Origin: Phocoena phocoena
Lineage: Eukaryota > Chordata > Mammalia > Artiodactyla > Phocoenidae
Reading direction: 5' to 3'
Length of the DNA: 64,000 bases
Assembly: GCF_963924675.1 (NCBI RefSeq)
Contig: NC_089230.1
Coordinates: forward strand, 72,159,223 to 72,223,222
The translations under genes and the position numbers were made by a program. Below are positions 34,742 through 47,931 of this stretch, one piece after another. How positions within the stretch are numbered: position 1 is the first letter of the stretch; the number at the start of each line of letters is the position of its first letter. Under the pieces are notes generated by a model, which was given only the letters and a program-made list of their open reading frames with translations, ran no database searches and was not told the DNA's origin.

Positions 34742-35708
34742 GATGTTAAAAAAAATATTTGCCCGTGCACACACCTACAGATAGTCTCCCATTGGTTCTC
34801 CTTATTCCTGTTCATCTTGCGCAGAAATTGCAAACAGTGCCAAACAGGAGGTTAAAGGCACTGACTCTCCAAATGGGGAGAGTGTAAGAAAAGCGTCTGG
34901 AATGGTGAACCTGAGTACCAGGGGACGAAAACAGACATGCATGTAAAAAGGTTTCCCAGTCACACGGTGGAGCATACTCTGGGTTTCCCATGCAAATTTT
35001 AGCAGAAGGAAGAATCCCTTGAACCTGGAGAGTTGGGAACCATGGAAAGGGTACCATGCAGTATGACATCAAAGGGTCTGCATTTGCTCACTGAACCTCA
35101 CCAATGCTATCAGCCCAAAGGGTCAAGCCTTATCTCTCACCCAGCTCTGGGTATAGATGTGGTAAACCAGGTTGCATCACATGCCCTGTGTGAGTTATTT
35201 AAGAATTGCTCTCTATTTCACTGTCATTGTGTTTTGTTTTTGAAATTTTTTTTGACACTGGGATTTATCGGATTTTCACTGCTGCGTTAATGCCGCTGTA
35301 CACACTCTTGATTCTCTTACGGAGACATAAATATCCACGGGTTTTAAGATTCTTCCTAGTCAGGTATATTCCTAGGCGTTGAATATGTGGTGTTGAGTCC
35401 ATTTCGTTGAGCAAGGAGTAGGTCTTGTCTATTACATATTTGGCTTATGGAACGGTATCTGTGCTAATTTCAGTCTCTGGTTTTATGCAGCACTCCAACG
35501 CACCTTTCTCCATAAGAAAGCACAAGTTGGTTTTCTAAATTTGAGACTGTTCTGTTTTGTAATTCAGTTCATGTGTAGTCAAGTTTACATACTGTGTATT
35601 AGTGATATTTTATGATGTTTCTTTTTATGTGTGACTTATTTCACGTAGAATCACCATACCTGTATCCACTCACTATGCCACTACGGGCCTGATGACACAG
35701 ATTTCATT

Positions 35709-37452
35709 GCTGAGTGATATTCCATTGTACGTACGTACCACAACTTCTTTATCCATTGTTTGCTCTCTGAGATATTTACCTGGTACTGTAAACGAGGTTC
35801 TTGTGAACAGAGAGGTCCCAAACTTTGAGGTGGCTGGGTGTTTTTGATTTTAATTTCCCTAAGCTGTAGGACCATAAGTGGAAGTGCCATAGGCTGTGTT
35901 GCTTTGTTTCTTACGTGTTTCAGGAAACACATAACACTTCTCCAGAATGGCTGTCGGCAATTTACATCATATGCATCAGCATAATAAGGATCCCTGTTTT
36001 CCATTGCCTGTCCTCCGTTTCTGGATTTTACAATTTTTTTAAATGGCCCTTTTGCCCTGGGGGGCACTGAGATTTCATTGTAGTGCAGGTTTATTTACAA
36101 GCTTCTCGGTTGGCCAAAAAGGGCGTATGCGTTTTTTCCTGAATATATTTAGGGAAAAAAGCATCCGCACTTTTTGGACAAGTGCATCATTATCGACGTT
36201 CTGCCTCTTTTCCTATACTTTCAGCGCAATTCCAGTTTAACCCTTCAATCGTTTTCCTGAATTTCTGACCCGCTTTCAAGTCCCCTTTGCAGGCTTACTT
36301 CAATATATTTTTGGAGGATAGCTGTCATTTATAACTCTGCAGGTTTGTGAATTACAGTGCCCCTGAGCTCCTTTCTTCAACTCGCTTTCTTGTGAGCTGG
36401 GCACAAAACCGCAGGATTGCATCAGGCCCTAATCTGTTTTCAGCAGGGCACACGGAGCCTTTGTTTAATTCCTCTTCCTGGTGGGCAATGAGCGTTACAT
36501 TTGCCCGTGCAGACACCTACAGCTAGTCTCTCATTGGTTCCCCCATTCCTGTTCATCTTGCACAGAAATTGCAAGCTGTGCCAAAGAGGAGGTTAAAGGC
36601 ACTGACTCTCCAAGCGGGGAGAGTGTTACTAAAGCATCTGGAATGGTGAACCCGAGGACCAGGATACGAAAACTGAGATGCATTTTAAATCGTTTCCCAA
36701 TCACACGGTGGACGATACTCTGGGTTTCCCATGCATGTTTTAGCTGGAGGAAGAATCCCTTGAACCTGAAGAGTTGGGACCCATGGAATGGGTACCATGC
36801 AGTATGACTTCAAACGGTCTGCATTTGCTCACCGAAACTCACCAATGCTATCAGCCTGAAGTGTCCAGCCTTATGTCTCAACCAGCTCTGGGTGTAGATG
36901 TGGTCAATCCCAGTTGCATCACATGCCCTGAGTGAATTAGTTAAGAATTGCTCTCTATTTCACTGTCTTTGTGTTTTGTTTTCGAAATTTATTTTGATAA
37001 TGGGATTTATCGGATTTTCACTGCTGCGTTTCGGCCGCTGTACACACGCTTGATTCTCTTATGGAGATATATATATCCATGGGTTTTAAGATTCTTCCTA
37101 GTCAGGTATATTCCTAGGCGTTGAATATGTGGTGTTGAGTCCATTTCGTTGAGCAAGGAGTAGGTCTTGTCTATTACATATTTGGCTTATGGAATGTTAC
37201 GTGTGCTAATTTCAGTCTCTGGTTTTATGCAGCACCCCATGGCACCTTTCCCCATAAGCAAGCACTAGTTGGTTTTCTAAATTTGAGACCCTGTTCTGTT
37301 TTGTAATTCAGTTCATGTGTAGTCAAGTTTACATTCCGTGTATTAGTGATATCTTATGATGTTTCTTTTTCTGTGTGACGTAGTTCACGTAGAATCACCG
37401 TACCTGCATCCACTCACTATGCCGCTACGGGCCTGATGACACAGATTTCATT
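35709..37452. repeat. Satellite monomer 1 (array 2), edge type
   Basis: 1,744 bp. The left half is diverged, and the reverse strand at 35,681-36,067 stays open for 128 codons and resembles an L1 ORF2 C-terminus best of all monomers. The palindrome region starting at 36,110 is degraded. The right half is already close to the array consensus. Confidence 0.87.
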
Positions 37453-39199
37453 GCTGAGTGATATTGCATTGTACGTACGTGCCACAACTTCTTTATCCAT
37501 TTTTTGCTTTCTGGGATATTTACCTGATACTGTAGACGAGCTTCTTGTGAACGCAGCCGTCCCAAATATTGGGGTGGCTGTCTGTTTTTGATTTTAATTT
37601 CTGTAAGCTATAGGACCATAAGTGGAAGTGCCATAGGCTGTGTTGCTTTGTTTCTTACGTGTTTCAGGAAACACCATACACTTTTCCAGGGTGGCTGCTG
37701 GCAATTTACATCCTGCCAGTCAGCATAAAGAGGCTCCCTGTTCTCCATATCCTGTCCTACCTTTCTGGATTTTACACTTTTTTCAGATGGCCCTTTTGCC
37801 CGGGGGGCAGTGAGACTTCGTTGTGGTGGAGATTTCCTTTACAGGCTTGCTTGGTTGGCCAAAAAGTGCGTATGCGTTTTTTCCTGAATATATTCAGGAA
37901 AAAACGCAAACGCCCTTTTTGGCCAAGTGCAACATTGTCAACGTTGTGCCTCTTTTCCTATGCTTTCAGGGCAATTCCAGTCTACCCCCTGCAATCGTTT
38001 TCCTGAAATTCTGCCCTGCTTTCAAGTCCCCTTCGCAGGCTTACTTCAATATATTTTTGGAGGATAGCTGTCATTTATAACTCTGCAGGTTTGTGAAGTA
38101 CAGTGCCCCTGAGCTCCTTTCTTCAACTCGCTTTCTTGTGAGCTGGGCACAAAACCGCAGGATTGCTTCAGGCCCTAATCTGTTTCCGGAAGGGCACGCT
38201 GAGCCTTTGGTTAATTCCTCTTCCTGGTGGGAAATGAGCGTTACATTTGCCCGTGCAGACACCTACAGCTAGTCTCTCATTGGTTCTCCCTATTCCTGTT
38301 CATCTTGCACAGAAATTGCAAGCTGTGAGAAACAGGAGGTTAAAGGCACTGACTCTCCAAGCAGGGAGAGTGTTAGTAAAGCATCTGGAATGGTGAACCC
38401 AAGGACCAGGATACGAAAACTGAGATGCATTTTAAATCGTTTCCCTATCACACGGTGTATGATACTCTGGGTTTCCCATGCATGTTTTAGCTGGAGGAAG
38501 AATGCCTTGAACCTGGAGAGTTGGGACCCATGGAATGGGTACCATGCAGTATGACTTCAAAGGGTCTGCATTTGCTCACCGAAACTCACCAGTGCTATCA
38601 GCCTGAAGTGTCCAGCCTTATGTCTCAACCAGCTCTGGGTGTAGATGTGGTCAATCCCTGTTGCATCACATGCCCTGAGTGAATTATTTAAGAATTGCTC
38701 TCTATTTCACTGTCTTTGTGTTTTGTTTTCGAAATTTATTTTGATAATGGGATTTATCGGATTTTCACTGCTGCGTTTCGGCCGCTGTACACACGCTTGA
38801 TTCTCTTACTGAGACATATATATCCATGGGTTTTAAGATTCTTCCTAGTCAGGTATATTCCTAGGCGTTGAATATGTGGTGTTGGGTCCATTTCTTTGAG
38901 CAAGGAGTAGGTCTTGTCTATTACATATTTGGCTTATGGAAAGTTATCTGTGCTAATTTCAGTCTCTGGTTTTATGCAGCACCCCAACGCACCTTTTCCC
39001 ATAAGCAAGCACTAGTTGGTTTTCTAAATTTGAGACCCTGTTCTGTTTTGTAATTCAGTTCATGTGTAGTCAAGTTTACATTCCGTGTATTAGTGATATC
39101 TTATGATGTTTCTTTTTCTGTGTGACGTAGTTCACGTAGAATCACCGTACCTGCATCCACTCACTATGCCGCTACGGGCCTGATGACACAGATTTCATT
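37453..39199. repeat. Satellite monomer 2 (array 2)
   Basis: 1,747 bp. The palindrome at 37855-37926 has two mismatched pairs (aagtgcgtatg on the left, cgcaaacgccc on the right). Private changes include gaacgcagccg near 37,550 and cgttgtggtggag near 37,819. Confidence 0.87.
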
Positions 39200-40945
39200 G
39201 CTGAGTGATATTGCATTGTACGTACGTGCCACAACTTCTTTATCCATTTTTTGCTTTCTGGGATATTTACCTGATACTGTAGACGAGCTTCTTGTGAACA
39301 CAGCCGTCCCAAATATTGGGGTGGCTCTCTGTTTTTGATTTTAATTTCCGTAAGCTATATGACCATAAGTGGAAGTGCCATAGGCTGTGTTGCTTTGTTT
39401 CTTACGTGTTTCAGGAAACACCATACACTTCTCCATGGTGGCTGCTGGCAATGTACATCCTGCCAATCAGCATAACAAGGCTCCCTGTTCTCCATATCCT
39501 GTCCTACCTTTCTGGATTTTACACTTTTTTCAGATGGCCCTTTTGCCCGGGGGCAGTGAGACTTCATTGTAGTGCAGATTTCCTTTACAGGCTTGCTTGG
39601 TTGGCCAAAAAGGGCGTATGCGTTTTTTCCTGAATATATTCAGGAATATACGCATACGCACTTTTTGGCCAAGTGCATCATTGTCGACGTTCTGCCTCTT
39701 TTCCTATGCTTTCAGGGCAATTCCAGTCTACCCCCTGCAATCGTTTTCCTGAAATTCTGCCCCGCTTTCAAGTCCCCTTCGCAGGCTTACTTCAATATAT
39801 TTTTGGAGGATAGCTGTCATTTATAACTCTGCAGGTTTGTGAATTACAGTGCCCCTGAGCTCCTTTCTTCAACTCGCTTTCTTGTGAGCTGGGCAAAAAA
39901 CCGCAGGATTGCTTCAGGCCCTAATCTGTTTTTAGCAGGGCACGCTGAGCCTTTATTTAATTCCTCTTCCTGGTCGGCAATGAGTGTTACATTTGCCCGT
40001 GCAGACACCTACAGCTAGTCTCTCATTGGTTCTCCCTATTCCTGTTCATCTTGCACAGAAATTGCAAGCTGTGCCAAAGAGGAGGTTAAAGGCACTGACT
40101 CTCCAAGCGGGGAGAGTGTTAGTAAAGCATCTGGAATGGTGAACCCGAGGACCAGGATACGAAAACTGAGATGCATTTTAAATCGTTTCCCAATCACACG
40201 GTGGACCATACTCTGGGTTTCCCATGCATGTTTTAGCTGGAGGAAGAATGCCTTGAACCTGGAGAGTTGGGACCCATGGAATGGGTACCATGCAGTATGA
40301 CTTCAAAGGGTCTGCATTTGCTCACCGAAACTCACCAATGCTATGAGCCTGAAGTGTCCAGCCTTATGTCTCAACCAGCTGTGGGTGTAGATGTGGTCAA
40401 TCCCGGTTGCATCACATGCCCTGAGTGAATTGTTTAAGAATTGCTCTCTATTTCACTGTCTTTGTGTTTTGTTTTTGAAATTTATTTTGATAATGGGAGT
40501 TATCGGATTTTCACCGCTGTGTTTATACCGCTGCACACACGCTTGATTCTCTTACGGAGACATATAAATCCATGGGTTTTAAGATTCTTCGTAGTCAGGT
40601 ATATTCCTAGGCGTTGAATATGTGGTGCTGGGTCCATTTCGTTGAGCAAGGAGTAGGTCATGTCTATTACATATTTGGCTTATGGAATGTTATCTGTGCT
40701 AATTTCTGTCTCTGCTTTTATGCAGCACCCCAACGCACCTTTCCCCATAAGCAAGCACTAGTTGGTTTTCTAAATTTGAGACCCTGTTCTGTTTTGTAAT
40801 TCAGTTCATGTGTAGTCAAGTTTACATTCCGTGTATTAGTGATATCTTATGATGTTTCTTTTTCTGTGTGACGTAGTTCACGTAGAATCACCGTACCTGC
40901 ATCCACTCACTATGCCGCTACGGGCCTGATGACCCAGATTTCATT
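39200..40945. repeat. Satellite monomer 3 (array 2), becoming subtype B
   Basis: 1,746 bp. The palindrome at 39601-39672 has about three mismatched pairs (aggaatatacgcatacgcac). The right end carries subtype B markers (gaattgtttaag near 40,427, gggagttatcgg near 40,495, gatgacccag near 40,928). Confidence 0.87.
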
Positions 40946-42691
40946 GCTGAGTGATATTGCATTGCACGTACGTGCCACAACTTCTTTATCCATTTTTTGC
41001 TTTCTGGGATATTTACCTGATACTGTAGACGAGCTTCTTGTGAACACAGCCGTCCCAAATATTGGGGTGGCTGTCTGTTTTTGATTTTAATTTCCGTAAG
41101 CTATAGGACCATAAGTGGAAGTGCCATAGGCTGTGTTGCTTTGTTTCTTACGTGTTTCAGGAAACACCATACACTTCTCCAGGGTGGCTGCTGGCAATTT
41201 ACATCCTGCCAGTCAGCATAACAAGGCTCCCTGTTCTCCATATCCTGTCCTACCTTTCTGGATTTTACACTTTTTTCAGATGGCCCTTTTGCCCGGGGGG
41301 CAGTGAGACTTCATTGTAGTGCAGATTTCCTTTACAGGCTTGCTTGGTTGGCCAAAAAGGGCGTATGCGTTTTTTCCTGAATATATTCAGGAAAACACGC
41401 AAAGGCCCTTTTTGGCCAAGTCATCATTGTCGACGTTCTGCCTCTTTTCCTATGCGTTCAGGGCAATTCCAGTCTACCCCCTGCAATGGTTTTCCTGAAA
41501 CTCTGCCCCGCTTTCAAGTCCCCTTCGCAGGCTTACTTCAATATATTTTTGGAGGATAGCTGTCATTTATAACTCTGCAGGTTTGTGAATTACAGTGCCC
41601 CTGAGCTCCTTTCTTCAACTCGCTTTCTTGTGAGCTGCGCAGAAAACCGCAGGATTGCTTCAGGCCCTAATCTGTTTCCGGCAGGGCACGCTGAGCCTTT
41701 GGTTAATTCCTCTTCCTGGTGGGAAATGAGCATTACATTTGCCCGTGCAGACACCTATAGCTAGTCTCTCATTGGTTCTCCCTATTCCTGTTCATCTTGC
41801 ACAGAAATTGCAAGCTGTGCCAAACAGGAGGTTAAAGGCACTGACTCTCCAAGCGGGGAGAGTGTTAGTAAAGCGTCTGGAATGGTGAACCCGAGGACCA
41901 GGATACGAAAACTGAGATGCATTTTAAATCGTTTCCCAATCACACGGTGGACGATACTCTGGGTTTCCCATGCATGTTTTAGCTGGAGGAAGAATCCCTT
42001 GAACCTGGAGAGTTGGGACCCATGGAATGGGTACCATGCAGTATGACTTCAAAGGGTCTGCATTTGCTCACCGAAACTCACCAATGCTATCAGCCTGAAG
42101 TGTCCAGCCTTATGTCTCAACCAGCTCTGGGTGTAGATGTGGTCAATCCCGGTTGCATCACATGCCCTGAGTGAATTATTTAAGAATTGCTCTCTATTTC
42201 ACTGTCTTTGTGTTTTGTTTTCGAAATTTATTTTGATAATGGGATTTATCGGATTTTCACTGCTGCATTTTAGCCGCAGTACATACGCTTGATTCTCTTA
42301 CGGAGACATATATATCCATGGGTTTTAAGATTCTTCCTAGTCAGGTATATTCCTAGGCGTTGAATATGTGGTGTTGGGTCCATTTCGTTGAGCAAGGAGT
42401 AGGTCTTGTCTATTACATATTTGGCTTATGGAAAGTTATCTGTTCTAATTTCAGTCTCTGGTTTTATGCAGCACCCCAAGGCACCTTTCCCCATAAGCAA
42501 GCACTAGTTGGTTTTCTAAATTTGAGACCCTGTTCTGTTTTGTAATTCAGTTCATGTGTAGTCAAGTTCACATTCCGTGTATTAGTGATAACTTATGATG
42601 TTTCTTTTTCTGTGTGACGTAGTTCACGTAGAATCACCGTACCTGCATCCACTCACTATGCCGCTAAGGGCCTGATGACACAGATTTCATT
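40946..42691. repeat. Satellite monomer 4 (array 2), subtype B left half
   Basis: 1,746 bp. The palindrome at 41348-41419 is imperfect (aaaacacgcaaaggccc) and is followed by the shorter gtcatcatt. The subtype B tract ggcagggcacgctgagcc is present near 41,680. Confidence 0.87.
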
Positions 42692-44438
42692 GCTGAGTGA
42701 TATTGCATTTTACGTACGTGCCACAACTTCTTTATCCATTTTTTGCTTTTTGGGATATTTACCTGATACTGTAGACGAGCTTCTTGTGAACACAGCCGTC
42801 CCAAATATTGGGGTGGCTGTCTGTTTTTGATTTTAATTTCCGTAAGCTATAGGACCATAAGTGGAAGTGCCATCGGCTGTGTTGCTTTGTTTCTTACGTG
42901 TTTCAGGAAACACCATACACTTCTCCAGGGTGGCTGCTGTCAATTTACATCCTACCAATCAGCATAACAAGGCTCACTGTTCTCCATATCCTGTCCTACC
43001 TTTCTGGATTTTATACTTTTTTCAGATTGCCCCTTTGCCCGGGGGGCAGTGAGACTTCACTGTAGTGCAGATTTCGTTTACAGGCTTGCTTGGTTGGCCA
43101 AAAAGGGCGTATGCGTTTTTTCCTGAATATATTCAGGAAAAAACGCATACGCCCTTTTTGGCCAAGTGCATCATTGTCGACGTTCTGCCTCTTTTCCTAT
43201 GCTTTCAGGGCAATTCCAGTCTACCCCCTGCAATCGTTTTCCTGAAATTCTGCCCCGATTTCAAGTCCCCTTCGCAGGCTTACTTCAATATATTTTTGGA
43301 GGATAGCTGTCATTTATAACTCTGCAGGTTTGTGAATTACAGTGCCCCTGAGCTCCTTTCTTCAACTCTCTTTCTTGTGAGCTGGGCACAAAACCGCAGG
43401 ATTGCTTCAGGCCCTAATCTGTTTCCAGCAGGGCACACTGAGCCTTTGTTTAATTCCTCTTCCTGGTGGGCAATGAGCGTTACATTTGCCCGTGCAGACA
43501 CCTACAGCTAGTCTCTCATTGGTTCTCCCTATTCCTGTTCATCTTGCACAAAAATTGCAAGCTGTGCCAAAGAGGAGGTTAAAGGCACTGACTCTGCAAG
43601 TGGGGAGAGTGTTAGTAAAGCATCTGGAATGGTGAACCCGAGGACCAGGATACGAAAACTGAGATGCATTTTAAATCGTTTCCCAATCACAGGGTGGACG
43701 ATACTCTGGGTTTCCCATGCATGTTTTAGCTGGAGGAAGAATCCCTTGAACCTGGAGAGTTGGGACCCATGGAATGGTTACCATGCAGTATGACTTCAAA
43801 GGGTCTGCATTTGCTGACCGAAACTCACCAATGCTATCAGCCTGAAGTGTCCAGCCTTATGTCTCAACCAGCTGTGGGTGTAGATGTGGTCAATCCCGGT
43901 TGCATCACATGCCCTGAGTGAATTGTTTAAGAATTGCTCTCTATTTCACTGTCTTTGTGTTTTGTTTTTGAAATTTATTTTGATAATGGGAGTTATCGGA
44001 TTTTCACCGCTGTGTTTATGCCGCTGTACACATGCTTGATTCTCTTACGGAGACATATAAATCCATGGGTTTTAAGATTCTTCGCAGTCAGGTATATTCC
44101 TAGGCGTTGAATATGTGGTGTTGGGTCCATTTCGTTGAGCAAGGAGTAGGTCTTGTCTATTACATATTTGGCTTATGGAATGTTATCTGTGCTAATTTCA
44201 GTCTCTGCTTTTATGCAGCACCCCAACGCACCTTTCCCCATAAGCAAGCACTAGTTGGTTTTCTAAATTTGAGACCCTGTTCTGTTTTGTAATTCAGTTC
44301 ATGTGTAGTCAAGTTTACATTCCGTGTATTAGTGATATCTTATGATGTTTCTTTTTCTGTGTGACGTAGTTCACGTAGAATCACCGTACCTGCATCCACT
44401 CACTATGCCGCTACGGGCCTGATGACCCAGATTTCATT
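42692..44438. repeat. Satellite monomer 5 (array 2), right end subtype B
   Basis: 1,747 bp. It carries a perfect 72 bp palindrome at 43094-43165. The right end switches to subtype B (gaattgtttaag near 43,920, cttcgcagtcagg near 44,080). Confidence 0.87.
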
Positions 44439-46185
44439 GCTGAGTGATATTGCATTGTACGTACGTGCCACAACTTCTTTATCCATTTTTTGCTTTCTGG
44501 GATATTTACCTGATACTGTAGACGAGCTTCTTGTGAACACAGCCGTCCCAAATATTGGGGTGGCTGTCTGTTTTTGATTTTAATTTCCGTAAGCTATAGG
44601 ACCATAAGTGGAAGTGCCATAGGCTGTGTTGCTTTGTTTCTTACGTGTTTCAGGAAACACCATACACTTCTCCAGGGTGGCTGCTGGCAATTTACATCCT
44701 GCCAATCAGCATAACAAGGCTCCCTGTTCTCCATATCCTGTCCTACCTTTCAGGATTTTACACTTTTTTCAGATGGCCCTTTTGCCCCGGGGGCAGTGAG
44801 ACTTCATTGTAGTGCAGATTTCCTTTACAGGCTTGCTTGGTTGGCCAAAAAGGGCGTATGCGTTTTTTCCTGAATATATTCAGGAAAACACGCATACGCC
44901 CTTTTTGGCCAAGTCATCATTGTCGACGTTATGCCTCTTTTCCTATGCTTTCAGGGCAATTCCAGTCTACCCCCTGCAATGGTTTTCCTGAAACTCTGCC
45001 CCGCTTTCAAGTCCCCTTCGCAGGCTTACTTCAATATATTTTTGGAGGATAGCTGTCATTTATAACTCTGCAGGTTTGTGAATTACAGTGCCCCTGAGCT
45101 CCTTTCTTCAACTCGCTTTCTTGTTAGCTGGGCACAAAACCGCAGGATTGCTTCAGGCACTAATCTCTTTCCAGCAGGGCATGCTAAGCGTTTGGTTAAT
45201 TCCTCTTCCTGGTGGGAAATGAGCATTATATTTGCCCGTGCAGACACCTACAGCTAGTCTCTCATTGGTTCTCCCTATTCCTGTTCATCTTGCACAGAAA
45301 TTGCAAGCTGTGCCAAACAGGAGGTTAAAGGCACTGACTCTTCCAAGCCGGGAGAGTGTTAGTAAAGCATCTGGAATGGTGAACCCGAGGACCAGGATAC
45401 GAAAACTGAGATGCATTTTAAATCGTTTCCCAATCACACGGTGGACGATACTCTGGGTTTCCCATGCATGTTTTAGCTGGAGGGAGAATCCCTTGAACCT
45501 GGAGAGTTGGGACCCATGGAATGTGTACCATGCAGTATGACTTCAAAGGGTCTGCATTTGCTCACCAAAACTCACCAATGCTATGAGCCTGAAGTGTCCA
45601 GCCTTATGTCTCAACCAGCTCTGGGTGTAGATGTGGTCAATCCCGGTTGCATCACATGCCCTGAGTGAATTATTTAAGAATTGCTTTCTATTTCACTGTC
45701 TTTGTGTTTTGTTTTCTAAATTTATTTTGATAATGGGATTTATCGGATTTTCACTGCTGCGTTTCGGCCGCTGTACACACGCTTGATTCTCTTACGGAGA
45801 CATATATATCCATGGGTTTTAAGATTATTCCTAGTCAGGTATATTCCTAGGCGTTGAATATGTGGTGTTGAGTCCATTTCGTTGAGCAAGGAGTAGGTCT
45901 TGTCTATTACATATTTGGCTTATGGAAAGTTATCTCTGCTAATTTCAGTCTCTGGTTTTATGCAGCACCCCAACGCACCTTTCCCCATAAGCAAGCACTA
46001 GTTGGTTTTCTAAATTTGAGACCCTGTTCTTTTTTGTAATTCAGTTCATGTGTAGTCAAGTTTACATTCCGTGTATTAGTGATATCTTATGATGTTTCTT
46101 TTTCTGTGTGACGTAGTTCACGTAGAATCACCGTACCTGCATCCACTTACTATGCCGCTACGGGCCTGATGACACAGATTTCATT
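44439..46185. repeat. Satellite monomer 6 (array 2), subtype B left half
   Basis: 1,747 bp. The palindrome at 44841-44912 is imperfect with aaaacacgcatacgccc and the short gtcatcatt. One base is gained in ctcttccaagccggg near 45,339. Confidence 0.87.
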
Positions 46186-47931
46186 GCTGAGTGATATTGC
46201 ATTGCACGTATGTGACACAACTTCATTATCCATTTTTTGCTTTCTGGGATATTTACCTGATACTGTAGACGAGCTTCTTGTGAACACAGCCGTCCCAAAT
46301 ATTGGGGTGGCTGTCTGTTTTTGATTTTAATTTCCGTAAGCTATAGGACCATAAGTGGAAGTGCCATAGGCTGTGTTGCTTTGTTTCTTACGTGTTTCAG
46401 GAAACACCATACACTTCTCCAGGGTGGCTGCTGGCAATTTACATCCTGCCAATCTGCATAACAAGGCTCCCTGTTCTCCATATCCTGTTCTACCTTTCTG
46501 GATTTTACACATTTTTCAGATGGCCCTTTTGCCCGGGGGGCAGTGAGACTTCATTGTAGTGCAGATTTCTTTACAGGCTTGCTTGGTTGGCCAAAAAGGG
46601 CATATGCGTTTTTTCCTGAATATATTCAGGAAAAAATGCATACGCCCTTTTTGGCCAAGTGCATCATTGTCGACGTTCTGCCTCTTTTCCTATGCTTTCA
46701 GGGCAATTCCAGTCTACCCCCTGCAATCGTTTTCCTGAAATTCAGCCCCGCTTTCAAGTCCCCTTCGCAGACTTACTTCAATATATTTTTGGAGGATAGC
46801 TGTCATTTATAACTCTGCAGGTTTGTGAAGTACAGTGCCCCTGAGCTCCTTTCTTCAACTCGCTTTCTTGTGAGCTGGGCACAAAACTGCAGGATTGCTT
46901 CAGGCCCTAATCTGTTTCCAGCAGGGCACACTGAGCCTTTGTTTAATTCCTCTTCCTGGTGGGCAATGAGCGTTACATTTGCCCGTGCAGAAACCTACAG
47001 CTAGTCTCTCATTGGTTCTCCCTATTCCTGTTCATCTTGCACAGAAATTGCAAGCTGTGCCAAAGAGGAGGTTAAAGGCACTGACTCTCCAAGCGGGGAG
47101 AGTGTTAGTAAAGCATCTGGAATGGTGAACCCGAGGACCAGGATACGAAAACTGAGATGCATTTTAAATTGTTTCCCAATCACACGGTGGACGATACTCT
47201 GGGTTTCCCATGCATGTTTTAGCTGGAGGAAAAATGCCTTGAACCTGGAGAGTTGGGACCCATGGAATGGGTACCATGCAGTATGACTTCAAAGGGTCTG
47301 CATTTGCTCACCGAAACTCACCAGTGCTATCAGCCTGAAGTGTCCAGCCTTATGTCTCAACCAGCTTTGGGTGTAGATGTGGTCAATCCCGGTTGCATCA
47401 CATGCCCTGAATGAATTATTTAAGAATTGCTCTCTATTTCACTGTCTTTGTGTTTTGTTTTCGAAATTTATTTTGATAACGGGATTTATCGGATTTTCAC
47501 TGCTGCTTTTCCGCCGCTGTACACACGCTTGATTCTCTTACGGAGACATATATATCCATGGGTTTTAAGATTCTTCCTAGTCAGGTATATTCCTAGGCAT
47601 TGAATATGTGGTGTTGAGTCCATTTCGTTGAGCAAGGAGTAGGTCTTGTCTCTTACATATTTGGCTTATGGAATGTTATCTGTGCTAATTTCAGTCTCTG
47701 GTTTTATGCAGCACCCCAACGCACCTTTCCCCATAAGCAAGCACTAGTTGGTTTTCTAAATTTGAGACCCTGTTCTGTTTTGTAATTCAGTTCATGTGTA
47801 GTCAAGTTTAAATTCCGTGTATTAGTGATATCTTATGATGTTTCTTTTTCTGTGTGACGTAGTTCACGTAGAATCACCGTACCTGCATCCACTTACTATG
47901 CCGCTACGGGCCTGATGACACAGATTTCATT
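46186..47931. repeat. Satellite monomer 7 (array 2)
   Basis: 1,746 bp. The palindrome at 46587-46658 has two mismatched pairs (gggcatatgcg on the left, aaaatgcatacgccc on the right). Private changes include gcacgtatgtgacac near 46,204. Confidence 0.87.

Larger units (their letters stand above)
34087..34759 (+). mobile_element. 5'-truncated young L1 insertion in satellite
   Basis: The insert starts in the middle of ORF2 and runs through the complete ORF2 end, the 3' UTR, an AATAAA signal at 34,736-34,741 and a short A tail. It is on the plus strand, opposite in direction to the fossil L1 sequence that makes up the satellite. It is clearly younger than the array because its reading frame is intact and flanking duplications are visible. 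It lies in the left edge monomer, where homogenisation seems not to have removed it. Confidence 0.95.
34077..34769. repeat. Target-site duplication flanking the L1
   Basis: tgcccgtgca lies at 34,077-34,086 directly before the L1 and again at 34,760-34,769 directly after its A-rich tail. The uninterrupted satellite has one copy at the same phase (797-806). A ttaaaa at 34,070-34,075 resembles the L1 endonuclease target. The bases upstream of the ten-base core differ between the two flanks, so the original duplication may have been longer. Confidence 0.85.
33726..35708. repeat. Satellite partial monomer 0 (array 2), diverged, with L1 insertion
   Basis: It starts at phase ~442 with ggaaaaaatgcatatgcccttttt, continues to 34,086, is interrupted by an L1, and resumes at 34,760. 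It carries many substitutions relative to the array core, consistent with an unhomogenised array end. Confidence 0.88.
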
